From Chitinophagales bacterium (GTDB lineage: Bacteria > Bacteroidota > Bacteroidia > Chitinophagales > UBA2359), in the NCBI GenBank assembly GCA_020631035.1, contig JAHDIA010000109.1, forward strand, positions 3,688-12,184: 8,497 nt of DNA. Reading direction: 5' to 3'. This document shows positions 1 to 6,154 of this stretch, one piece after another (the first letter of the stretch is position 1; the number at the start of each line of letters is the position of its first letter). A model generated the notes under the pieces. That model was given only the letters and a program-made list of their open reading frames with translations. It made no database searches and was not told the DNA's origin. The position numbers and the translations under genes are program-made.

Positions 1-73
1 CATCATTCCCACCTGGTCCATCATTCCCACCTGGTCCATCATTCCCACCTGGTCCATCATTCCCACCTGGTCC
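1..73 (-). repeat. 18-bp perfect tandem repeat encoding GPGGND
   Basis: Four identical 18-bp units (2-19, 20-37, 38-55, 56-73) lie in frame with the peroxidase gene and encode GPGGND each time. The array continues past the left edge, so the total copy number is unknown. The next unit inward (74-91) is a diverged version reading GGHHND. Identity at the DNA level, including synonymous positions, points to recent slippage or unequal exchange. Confidence 0.97.
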
Positions 74-1852
74 GTCATTATGATGTCCGCCATCATGGTT
101 ACTAACTGCTTGACAAGATTCAACAAAAAATACATATTTTTGAATGTTTTCGATATCTGTATTTTTTTCGATAATATCAGACAATTCTGTCTTGCGGATT
201 CGATCTCTTGATTCGTGGTTCAAATAGGGATCATTTTCAAAGTAGAAAAAATCTGCATCTCTCAAAGCTCTAAATTGTTTCTCCAATATTCTGTCCAAGG
301 TGGGACCCACTGCCTTACCAGGCACTTTAGATTCTGCCAACAAGCCAACCCATAAATCAATCTCATTTACATTGTTATTGTAAGCAGTTGCCAAGGCATT
401 TTGTACCACAGGATCGCCAGTGATTTGCGCAAAATTTTGAACAGAGTTGCCTAGATAATGCTGTCTAACATAATTGTAATCGGGCAAACCGTGATCTCTT
501 CCTCTCTGAATATTGAGCGATGCCAAATCCAAACCAAAGGGTACAGGCGAACCTGGAGGTGTAAACAAAAAGTTTCTCAAATTGTCAATGATTTTCAAAT
601 CTACTTCTTGTTGTGTTTGAATCGCCAATCCTCTTAAAATAGGCTCCAATCCATATGTTGGTAAATTGCTTGGATTAAAAAATGCTTCAATCAAACTGAT
701 ATTGCCATCCTCTATTGGATTGCATTGTTCGTCTACAATCAACAATTCATCTGTCACCATTGTATGTCCCAAACGATAACCCGCACTGGCAAAAAGGTTG
801 CTAATGTCAGCTTGAACGTGTGCTTGGTATCCCTGATAGGATGGGATATTGATGCCCAATGCTGGAAGAAACTCCTTGTAAGTAATATTTTGCATCATTC
901 CCCCAACTATCTTTCTGGCTTTTTGATAAATTTCTTCATCATTGGTAAAGCCTTTGTCTACCAATTTATCACAGTAACGATTGTGCTCTCTTACAAACAA
1001 AGTATGTAAAACAGTCAATCCATTTTGCTCATTGGCTCTAACATCCCCTGCTACAAAAACTCTAACTGTCCCTTCTTCATCTCCTGCCATACTCGGTGCA
1101 TTGGGATCTATGGCACTGTTGATTTCTCCATCAATGGTATTGTAAGGTAAGAAATTACCTGATGAGGTTTTGAGCTTACCATTTTGAAAAGTTCTCAGCC
1201 AATTGGCACGTTCCATATCTGAACCATACACATTGGAAGCATCTATCCAAGAGCTAATCAAATTGGTTTGCTGGCGTGCATTCATTAGCCCTGTTCCTTC
1301 GTGAACCGCTGAACGAAAGAAAGGAATTTCTGCCGCAAACAAAGGCTCATTTGCAGGTAAAGAAATGGGGGCATATTCTGTATGGTCTTCTGGTGTTAGA
1401 TCTATGTCATGGTCTAAAAATTGCCCCCATGTAAATACAAAAGAACTCAAATTTTGAGCACTTGGTATATTCTCCCCAGCTTGATCGCATAATATATTGG
1501 AAATGGCTCTAGCACTTTGACGGTTTTCGCCATTCATTGCATTGAATCCATCGCTTGAGCCATATTCACTTGGCATTTCTCTGAACAACTCTATGTCAGC
1601 AGCTCCCCAAGACTGTCGCTCTGCCTGACTCATATTGTTGCAAGACCCATCTATGGTTCTAAATTCTGATTGTTCACAATTGTCATTTTTAAAGTTATTG
1701 TCTTTGATCTTGTGAACAAAGGTCTTTCCATAGATGCTAAATTTTTTGACTTCTTTATTTGTATTTTGTGCTTTAGATGTGTTTCCCAACATACTCAATA
1801 CAATAAAAGCTATGAGGGAAATGGGTAAATAAGGATTTTTTGAATTCCACAT
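1..1852 (-). CDS. Secreted animal-type haem peroxidase, 3' end cut off by the window
   Basis: The reading frame is open from ATG at 1852 to the window edge (617 residues, no stop). An in-frame TAA at 1865-1867 fixes the start. Residues 1-28 form a signal peptide ending SKA|Q, so the protein should be exported. The body matches the animal haem peroxidase family (myeloperoxidase, peroxidasin, peroxinectin). It has WGQFLDHDIDLTPE with distal Gln144 and His148 and haem-linking Asp147. WIDASNVYGS around Asp204 matches the calcium loop. GDVRANE gives catalytic Arg272 and haem-ester Glu275. YRLGHTMV gives proximal His363, and NIQRGRDHGLPDYN starts near 447. Gln follows Glu275, so the methionine of the myeloperoxidase sulfonium link is absent. 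Such enzymes use H2O2 to oxidise halides or organic substrates; the substrate here is unknown. From residue 588 the tail is GGHHND followed by four GPGGND units, probably a linker to an unseen domain such as a type IX secretion signal (inference). The family call is very secure. Confidence 0.95.
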   Translation of the reverse strand, partial: MWNSKNPYLPISLIAFIVLSMLGNTSKAQNTNKEVKKFSIYGKTFVHKIKDNNFKNDNCEQSEFRTIDGSCNNMSQAERQSWGAADIELFREMPSEYGSSDGFNAMNGENRQSARAISNILCDQAGENIPSAQNLSSFVFTWGQFLDHDIDLTPEDHTEYAPISLPANEPLFAAEIPFFRSAVHEGTGLMNARQQTNLISSWIDASNVYGSDMERANWLRTFQNGKLKTSSGNFLPYNTIDGEINSAIDPNAPSMAGDEEGTVRVFVAGDVRANEQNGLTVLHTLFVREHNRYCDKLVDKGFTNDEEIYQKARKIVGGMMQNITYKEFLPALGINIPSYQGYQAHVQADISNLFASAGYRLGHTMVTDELLIVDEQCNPIEDGNISLIEAFFNPSNLPTYGLEPILRGLAIQTQQEVDLKIIDNLRNFLFTPPGSPVPFGLDLASLNIQRGRDHGLPDYNYVRQHYLGNSVQNFAQITGDPVVQNALATAYNNNVNEIDLWVGLLAESKVPGKAVGPTLDRILEKQFRALRDADFFYFENDPYLNHESRDRIRKTELSDIIEKNTDIENIQKYVFFVESCQAVSNHDGGHHNDGPGGNDGPGGNDGPGGNDGPGGND

Positions 1853-1861
1853 AAGCAGTAC

Positions 1862-1872
1862 GTTTTAAATTT
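1862..1872 (-). promoter_or_regulatory. A-rich translation leader AAATTTAAAAC of the peroxidase gene
   Basis: AAATTTAAAAC sits 9 nt before the ATG at 1852. The same 11-mer precedes the genes at 4965 and 5264. No Shine-Dalgarno sequence is seen, which is usual in Bacteroidota, where A-rich leaders assist initiation. The role as a translation leader is inferred from repeated position, not demonstrated. Confidence 0.4.
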
Positions 1873-1975
1873 AAAAAATAGATTTCAGTAAAGTTTATTC
1901 GATAATTTTAAATTGTGTTAAAAAAATGTACTTCAAATATCTATCTCTTTTACACATATATATAATTAGAACTGC

Positions 1976-2009
1976 TGAATGGGGGAATTTACAGGATGAA
2001 TGGGGGAAT
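1976..2009. repeat. 13-bp direct repeat, two copies
   Basis: TGAATGGGGGAAT occurs at 1976-1988 and again at 1997-2009, separated by 8 nt. Its reverse complement (ATTCCCCCATTCA) resembles the CATTCCC words of the right-hand repeat cluster, but the match is too short to call them one family. Confidence 0.7.
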
Positions 2010-2053
2010 ATTAATTGTGAGTTGTAAATTGTGGATTATGAATTGCTTGAACG

Positions 2054-2182
2054 TGCCCAATACGCCCGATAGGAGCGGTTACCCCGCAGTAGGGGCGAAT
2101 TGCATTCGCCCAATACGAGGAGTAAAAGCGGATAGCGGGGACTCACCGTCGACCGAAGCTTTTGACGTTCCGTACAAAAAAT
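2054..2182 (+). repeat. Dispersed palindromic repeat, copy A
   Basis: Positions 2054-2142 match 8156-8244 on the opposite strand at 87 of 89 bases, with no gaps; the differences are at copy A positions 2058 and 2073. Weaker similarity continues through CGAAGC (2154-2159) and TTCCGTnCAAAAAAT, ending near 2182, so the full element is about 130 bp. It contains a central GTAG-footed hairpin (2089-2111). An outer pairing is possible between CCCCGC (2082-2087) and GCGGGG (2135-2140). Its GC content is well above that of its surroundings. Confidence 0.9.
2089..2111 (+). repeat. GTAG-type REP hairpin in copy A
   Basis: GTAG (2089-2092) is followed directly by the palindrome GGGCGAAT-TGC-ATTCGCCC (2093-2111), an 8-bp perfect stem with a 3-nt loop. 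GTAG at the 5' foot of a hairpin is the known signature of REP sequences recognised by RAYT/TnpA-REP proteins. The structure is seen directly; the REP assignment is inference. Confidence 0.7.
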
Positions 2183-2219
2183 ATTTAATTACTGAGAAGC
2201 TATCAAACATTACCACTAA

Positions 2220-3653
2220 CTAGCCAACAGGCGTCAACTCTAACTCGGCTCCTTTGACAAGCATAAATTGGTAAGCGGCATCGTATTCATTGGGGATGAT
2301 GCCATCCAATATGGCTTCACGGATGGCATTTTTGATAATGCCTACACTTCGACTTGGTTGGATATTGAAAGTCTCCATAATGATTTCGCCAGTGATGGGC
2401 GGTTGCCAGTTGCGAATGCGGTCTTTTTCTTCTACTTCTAGTAGTTTTTCTTTGACAACATCATAATTGTCTAAGAAGCGTTGAACCTTTTGTTTGTTTT
2501 TGGAGGTAATGTCTGCTCGACACAATAACATCAAATCATCTATGTCGTCTCCTGCGTCAAAGAGCAAGCGGCGAATGGCTGAGTCGGTGACATTCTCCTT
2601 GGTCAAACTGATAGGACGCAAATGCAGAGCTACCAATTTTTGGATGTATTTCATTCTGTCATCCAAAGGCAGTTTGAGTTTACGGAATATTTTGGGGACC
2701 ATTCTCGCTCCTACCACTTCGTGGCCATGAAAAGTCCAGCCAATGCCTTCTTCAAAACGCTTGGTGGGTGGTTTGGCAATATCGTGCAAAATTGCCGCCC
2801 AACGCAACCACAAATCATTGGTGGTTTCACATAGATTGTCCAATACTTGTAAGGTGTGGTAAAAGTTGTCTTTGTGGTACACCCCATTTTTTTCCTCCAC
2901 TCCTTGCAATCTTGTCATTTCTGGAAAGATGATTTTGAGCAAGCCCGTCTTAAACAAATGCTTGAAACCAATAGAAGGGATGGGAGATTCTACTATTTTG
3001 TTCAACTCAACCGTAATTCGCTCCTGACTGACAATCTTGATACGGTCCTTGTTGTATTTGATTGCCTGAAGCGATACAGGATGAATGTCAAAATTGAGTT
3101 GGGTCGCAAAACGAATCGCCCGCATCATCCGTAGTGGATCATCGGAATAGGTAATATCTGGATCAAGTGGGGTACGAATCAATTTGTTCTCCAAGTCTTG
3201 AATACCACCAAATGGATCAACCAATGTTCCAAAGCCTTCTTGGTTGATACAAATCGCCATGGCATTGATGGTAAAATCTCGTCTGTTTTGATCGTCTTCC
3301 AATGTCCCATTTTCTACAATGGGTTTTCTGGAGTTGCGTTGGTAAGACTCTTTTCTGGCCCCAACAAACTCAAAATCTATCCCACGAAAACAAAATTGAG
3401 CGGTTCCAAAGTTCTTGAAGAAAGATACTTTGGGTCTAGGTTTGAACAAAGCGGCTGCCTTGTGTGCCAAGTCGATGCCACTTCCCACACAAACAATGTC
3501 TACATCCTTAAAGCCTCGATCACGCTCTAATATCAAGTCTCGTACAAAACCACCTACCACATAAGCGGGGTAATTGAGTTCGTCGGCTGCCTCACCTACC
3601 AAAGCAAGGGCTTTTTGAATGTTTTCGGGTATTTTCTGGGCTAGATTTTTCAA
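2220..3653 (-). CDS. cca: CCA tRNA nucleotidyltransferase with HD domain
   Basis: The 477-residue product adds or repairs the 3' CCA of tRNAs in the cytoplasm, using CTP and ATP. The N-terminal polymerase-beta fold shows GGFVRD (34-39), the metal-binding pair Asp50 and Asp52 in DVDIV, and EFVGARKESY (95-104). RRDFTINAMA (124-133) and DDPLRMMRAIRFA (171-183) are nucleotide-recognition motifs of class II enzymes. QERITVEL (210-217) matches the following conserved helix. An HD phosphohydrolase domain follows, with His266, His290-Asp291 and HGHE (309-312). The length fits bacterial cca genes that carry HD. There is no ATG near the start. The first usable codon is TTG at 3653, two codons after an in-frame TGA (3657-3659), and the next Met is residue 132, deep inside the catalytic domain. 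It is divergent from the oxidoreductase gene. Confidence 0.96.
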   Translation of the reverse strand: MKNLAQKIPENIQKALALVGEAADELNYPAYVVGGFVRDLILERDRGFKDVDIVCVGSGIDLAHKAAALFKPRPKVSFFKNFGTAQFCFRGIDFEFVGARKESYQRNSRKPIVENGTLEDDQNRRDFTINAMAICINQEGFGTLVDPFGGIQDLENKLIRTPLDPDITYSDDPLRMMRAIRFATQLNFDIHPVSLQAIKYNKDRIKIVSQERITVELNKIVESPIPSIGFKHLFKTGLLKIIFPEMTRLQGVEEKNGVYHKDNFYHTLQVLDNLCETTNDLWLRWAAILHDIAKPPTKRFEEGIGWTFHGHEVVGARMVPKIFRKLKLPLDDRMKYIQKLVALHLRPISLTKENVTDSAIRRLLFDAGDDIDDLMLLCRADITSKNKQKVQRFLDNYDVVKEKLLEVEEKDRIRNWQPPITGEIIMETFNIQPSRSVGIIKNAIREAILDGIIPNEYDAAYQFMLVKGAELELTPVG

Positions 3654-3671
3654 GTCTCACTGTTTTGTCAA

Positions 3672-3679
3672 CAAATATA
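3672..3679 (-). promoter_or_regulatory. Candidate -7 box TATATTTG for cca
   Basis: On the minus strand TATATTTG fits the Bacteroidota -7 consensus TAnnTTTG exactly, 18 nt before the TTG start of cca. A TTTG (complement of 3704-3707) lies 24 nt further upstream, slightly long for the usual -33 spacing. This placement predicts a very short leader and supports a start no further upstream than 3653. Confidence 0.45.
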
Positions 3680-3753
3680 AGCCTCTATATTATATTTTGG
3701 TTCCAAAATGAAATTGATTTTTTAATGTGGTCCTCATTCATCTCAAAAGATGT

Positions 3754-3761
3754 TATATTCG
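3754..3761 (+). promoter_or_regulatory. Candidate -7 box TATATTCG for the oxidoreductase gene
   Basis: TATATTCG is one base off TAnnTTTG and lies 29 nt before the ATG at 3791. The identical octamer lies before the SpoIIM gene. No TTTG at a proper -33 distance is seen, so the call is weak. Confidence 0.3.
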
Positions 3762-3790
3762 TTCTTGCTAAATTGACCTAAACCATCATT

Positions 3791-4840
3791 ATGAAAGCAA
3801 TTTTTCTAGTAAAGAATGGAGCTACAGACCAAGCTTTTGAGATTCGAGAAGCAGACCGCCCTGTTCCCAATGCCGAGCAGGTACTTATTGAGGTAGAAGC
3901 CTTTGGGCTGAACTTTGCGGATGTGATGGCTCGAAAGGGATTGTATAGAGATTGTCCTCCCCTACCAGCAATTGTTGGTTACGATGTGGTAGGTCGTATT
4001 GTTGAGAAAGGGAAAGATGTCCAAAATGTAGATGTAGGTCAAAGGGTAAGTGCTTTAACTCGTTTTGGAGGTTATGCTGAATTTGCCGTTACCCAAGCTT
4101 CAGCGGTTGCTCCGATTTCTGAGTCTATGGATATAGGAAGTGCCTTGGCATTGGCGACCCAATACTGTACCGCATATTATTGTGCTGAAGAAATGAGCCG
4201 CTTGCATCCAAATGACAAAGTATTGGTTCATGCTGCGGCTGGTGGTGTTGGGACAGCTCTGGTACAAATTGCAAAATACAGAGGATGTGAGATATTTGGT
4301 ACTGCCTCCACTGCCAAAATGGATTACCTAAAAAAACAAGGTGTCCACCACCCCATTGATTACCGTACAAGCGATTTTGCCCAAGAGATTAAAAACATTA
4401 TTGGGGATACTGGATTGGATGTTATTTTTGATCCCATTGGCGGCAAATATTTTAAAAAAGGATTTAAGTTATTGGGTTCAGGTGGGCGCATCATTTCATT
4501 TGGCGCATCGGAAATGACCAATGCTAAAAACATCTTTCAAAAATTAAAATTTGCCAAGGATTTTGGTATTTTTCATCCTGTACAATTTGTGATGACCTCC
4601 AAATCATTGTTAGGGGTCAATATGTTGCGGATTGCGGATGATCGTCCATTGGTATTCAATCGGGTTTTTAATGAAGTAATTCGTTGGTATGAAGAAGGGA
4701 TATTTCAACCTGTTACAGGCAAGATATTTCAATTTGACGAAATTGCCAAAGCACATCAATATATGGAATCCCGACAATCCATCGGAAAAATCGTTGTAAA
4801 ATGTCCCCATACTCGTAGAAACCTTGCACGCAAGGCCTGA
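3791..4840 (+). CDS. VAT1-like NAD(P)H:quinone oxidoreductase (MDR family)
   Basis: This 349-residue protein belongs to the zinc-independent quinone oxidoreductase branch of the medium-chain dehydrogenase/reductase family. It should transfer hydride from NADPH to quinones or activated alkenes in the cytoplasm. The GroES-like N-terminal domain has GLNFADVMARKGLY (39-52), typical of the VAT1/quinone reductase group. The catalytic zinc-ligand cysteine of alcohol dehydrogenases is absent there. The Rossmann domain has HAAAGGVGTALVQIAK (from 147), with the AAGGVG dinucleotide loop at 149-154, followed by the usual HPIDYRTSDF segment and FDPIGG. The length is normal for the family. It starts at ATG 3791, divergent from cca with 137 bp between them. 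The true substrate cannot be read from the sequence. Confidence 0.92.
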   Translation: MKAIFLVKNGATDQAFEIREADRPVPNAEQVLIEVEAFGLNFADVMARKGLYRDCPPLPAIVGYDVVGRIVEKGKDVQNVDVGQRVSALTRFGGYAEFAVTQASAVAPISESMDIGSALALATQYCTAYYCAEEMSRLHPNDKVLVHAAAGGVGTALVQIAKYRGCEIFGTASTAKMDYLKKQGVHHPIDYRTSDFAQEIKNIIGDTGLDVIFDPIGGKYFKKGFKLLGSGGRIISFGASEMTNAKNIFQKLKFAKDFGIFHPVQFVMTSKSLLGVNMLRIADDRPLVFNRVFNEVIRWYEEGIFQPVTGKIFQFDEIAKAHQYMESRQSIGKIVVKCPHTRRNLARKA

Positions 4841-4884
4841 ACAGAAATAGGTTTTCAGACAGGTTCTTAGAGATTGTGTCATTG

Positions 4885-4923
4885 AAAATGCCGTATTGAG
4901 ATGCGAGGCATTTTGAAAATGCC
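4885..4923 (+). promoter_or_regulatory. Overlapping alternative hairpins before the small-protein gene
   Basis: AAAATGCC (4885-4892) can pair with GGCATTTT (4907-4914), and the same GGCATTTT can pair instead with AAAATGCC (4916-4923). The direct repeat TTGAAAATGCC occurs at 4882-4892 and 4913-4923, and AGGCAT recurs at 4906-4911 and 4924-4929. No T-tract follows on the plus strand, so this is not a standard terminator. It might be an operator or a leader structure for the gene at 4965, but the function is unproven. Confidence 0.35.
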
Positions 4924-4945
4924 AGGCATCAAAAAAGTGAAATTT

Positions 4946-4956
4946 AAATTTAAAAC
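4946..4956 (+). promoter_or_regulatory. A-rich translation leader AAATTTAAAAC before 4965
   Basis: The 11-mer lies 8 nt before the ATG at 4965 and is identical to those before the peroxidase and methyltransferase genes. No purine-rich Shine-Dalgarno sequence is present. Confidence 0.4.
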
Positions 4957-4964
4957 CCACAAAA

Positions 4965-5252
4965 ATGAGCCAAGAAGAAAAAATTATGACCTTGCACCCA
5001 CAAGGAAAAAAAGGGACCCATATTTTGAAACGCCGTTACGACCTCATCAAGGATTTTATTTTAAAAACTGTTAAAGAAGCAGGAGAAATCACCTATGAAG
5101 ACTTAGCAGATTTGGCGCAAGAAAAATTATCTGCTACATTTGATGGGAAAGTGGTGTGGTATGTGGTAACGGTCAAGCTAGATTTAGAGGCAAGAGGATT
5201 GATTGAGCGCATTCCCAAAACCAGCCCACACAAATTGAGAATAAAGAAATAA
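4965..5252 (+). CDS. Small DUF6958-like protein, probable winged-helix fold
   Basis: This 95-residue, lysine-rich protein has no signal peptide or membrane segment. The pattern resembles the small DUF6958 proteins, from memory and without a search. It has a short N-terminal strand with LHPQGKKG (10-17), a helix around YDLIKDFILKTVKEAG, a second helix ITYEDLADLAQEKL, then WYVVTVKLDLEARGLIERIP, and a basic end SPHKLRIKK. The order helix, helix, longer helix and strand turn with LDLEARGLIER is what a winged-helix DNA-binding domain would show, so a regulatory role is possible but unproven. Only 11 nt separate it from the methyltransferase gene, so the two are very probably co-transcribed. ATG 4965 is chosen for its leader; Met8 is a less likely alternative. 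Confidence 0.75.
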   Translation: MSQEEKIMTLHPQGKKGTHILKRRYDLIKDFILKTVKEAGEITYEDLADLAQEKLSATFDGKVVWYVVTVKLDLEARGLIERIPKTSPHKLRIKK

Positions 5253-5261
5253 ATTTAAAAC
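5251..5261 (+). promoter_or_regulatory. A-rich translation leader AAATTTAAAAC before 5264
   Basis: The 11-mer overlaps the stop codon of the upstream gene (TAA 5250-5252) and ends 2 nt before the ATG at 5264. It is the third identical copy in the window in this position. Confidence 0.4.
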
Positions 5262-5263
5262 CT

Positions 5264-6082
5264 ATGCCCGAAAAAAAAGAACGAGATTATGTGTTGGGAA
5301 CCGATCCAGAAGAACTGGCACGCCTTGGTTTGCAACACCGAATTTGGCAACCACACGTTTTGGAATGCTGGCAAAAGGCTGGTATTACGATTGGCAAACG
5401 TGTACTAGATGTCGGTGCAGGTCCAGGATTTGCCAGTTTTGATTTGGCAGGAATTGTTGGAGAGCAAGGAGAGGTCGTAGGAGTTGAACGCTCTAGTAAT
5501 TTCCTAGCTCACTTAAATGCCATAAACGAAGCAAGAAACTTAAACATCCGTTCCTACGAATTGGATTTAATGGAGGACGAAATACCCGAAAAAAAATTTG
5601 ATTTTACTTGGTGTCGTTGGGTCAATTCTTTTGTCTCCAATCCCGCCATATTGGTCGAAAAACTAGCAAAAGTTCTCAAACCCAATGGACGAGCTATTTT
5701 CCATGAATACATCAATTATGCCTCTTGGTCTTTGGCTCCTGCCAGTCAAGCCCATATAAAATTTGTACAAGAGGTAATGGCGAGTTGGCGAGCAATGGGT
5801 GGTGAACCTGACGCAGCATTGGTACTACCCAAATTACTGCAAGAAAATGGTTTTAAAATGGTATGGACCAAACCGCTTATTTTTAGCATTCAGCCAAGCG
5901 ATTATTTTTGGCAGTGGCCCGCCTCTTTTATTGACATCAACCTAGAGCGTTTGATGGCTTTGGGAAGAATTGACCAAACATTTGCGGATGAAGTGAGAAA
6001 AGACATTAAGGCTGCTAGTGACAATCCAGAATCGGTGATGTTGACGCCAATGATGTTGGAAATTGTGGTTGAGAAAGTATAA
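5264..6082 (+). CDS. Class I SAM-dependent methyltransferase
   Basis: This 272-residue cytoplasmic protein has a Rossmann-type methyltransferase domain. Motif I is RVLDVGAGPGFASFDLA (46-62), the SAM-binding glycine loop. It is followed by VVGVERS, with acidic Glu75 expected to hold the ribose hydroxyls, and by YELDLMEDEIP and FDFTWCRWVNSFVSNP as motifs II and III. The N-terminal YVLGTDPEELARLGLQHRIW (9-28) is a conserved lead-in found in many stand-alone methyltransferases of this type. The C-terminal third lacks a recognisable domain and should shape the substrate pocket. The acceptor, whether a small molecule, lipid or protein, cannot be told. It lies 11 nt after the small DUF6958-like gene, so the two are probably one operon that ends at the hairpin starting at 6088. 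Confidence 0.92.
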   Translation: MPEKKERDYVLGTDPEELARLGLQHRIWQPHVLECWQKAGITIGKRVLDVGAGPGFASFDLAGIVGEQGEVVGVERSSNFLAHLNAINEARNLNIRSYELDLMEDEIPEKKFDFTWCRWVNSFVSNPAILVEKLAKVLKPNGRAIFHEYINYASWSLAPASQAHIKFVQEVMASWRAMGGEPDAALVLPKLLQENGFKMVWTKPLIFSIQPSDYFWQWPASFIDINLERLMALGRIDQTFADEVRKDIKAASDNPESVMLTPMMLEIVVEKV

Positions 6083-6087
6083 AAAAC

Positions 6088-6138
6088 TGCCAGCTCATTC
6101 GTTACCTTCGACAGGCTCAGGCAACGAACGAGCTGGCA
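6088..6138. terminator. Bidirectional rho-independent terminator between convergent genes
   Basis: TGCCAGCTCATTCGTT (6088-6103) pairs with AACGAACGAGCTGGCA (6123-6138) in a 16-bp stem with a 19-nt loop. The single irregular pair is A-C in plus-strand RNA but a G-U wobble in minus-strand RNA. T-runs follow in both directions: TTTTT from 6140 on plus, and the complement of 6081-6086 on minus. The loop contains CCTTCGACAGGCTCAGG, which I recall as the core of common intergenic repeats in other genomes. It sits 6 nt after the methyltransferase stop and 17 nt beyond the stop of the convergent membrane gene. Confidence 0.85.
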
Positions 6139-6154
6139 ATTTTTAAATTTAGTT

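Larger units (their letters stand above)
1853..2219. other. 367-base intergenic region with dispersed repeats
   Basis: No supportable gene lies here. The part next to the peroxidase is its AT-rich leader. Positions 1976-1988 and 1997-2009 are two copies of TGAATGGGGGAAT with a 21-bp period. Positions 2011-2045 are a degenerate run of ATTGTGA/ATTGTGG/ATTATGA-like words. The rest is dispersed repeat copy A. No clear U-tract terminator is visible after cca, whose transcript enters this region from the right. Confidence 0.7.

Noticed and set aside
725..1009. 94-codon plus-strand open frame
   Set aside because: It lies antisense inside the peroxidase gene, over the proximal-histidine region, and its sequence has no recognisable domain.
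1996..2223. 75-codon open frame on plus across repeat copy A, similar to a 62-codon frame at 8057-8245 minus (both reading SGYPAVGANCIRPIRGVKADSGD)
   Set aside because: The shared peptide follows automatically from the 89 nearly identical repeat bases. The ends differ completely, neither has a plausible leader, and the frame reads through a palindromic repeat. I treat both as non-coding.
2494..3530. Several plus-strand open frames of 70-110 codons
   Set aside because: They are antisense shadows of cca, whose motifs are complete in the other strand.
4822..4835. Palindrome CCTTGCACGCAAGG at the 3' end of the oxidoreductase gene as a terminator
   Set aside because: The loop would be only 2 nt, no T-run follows, and it lies inside the coding sequence.
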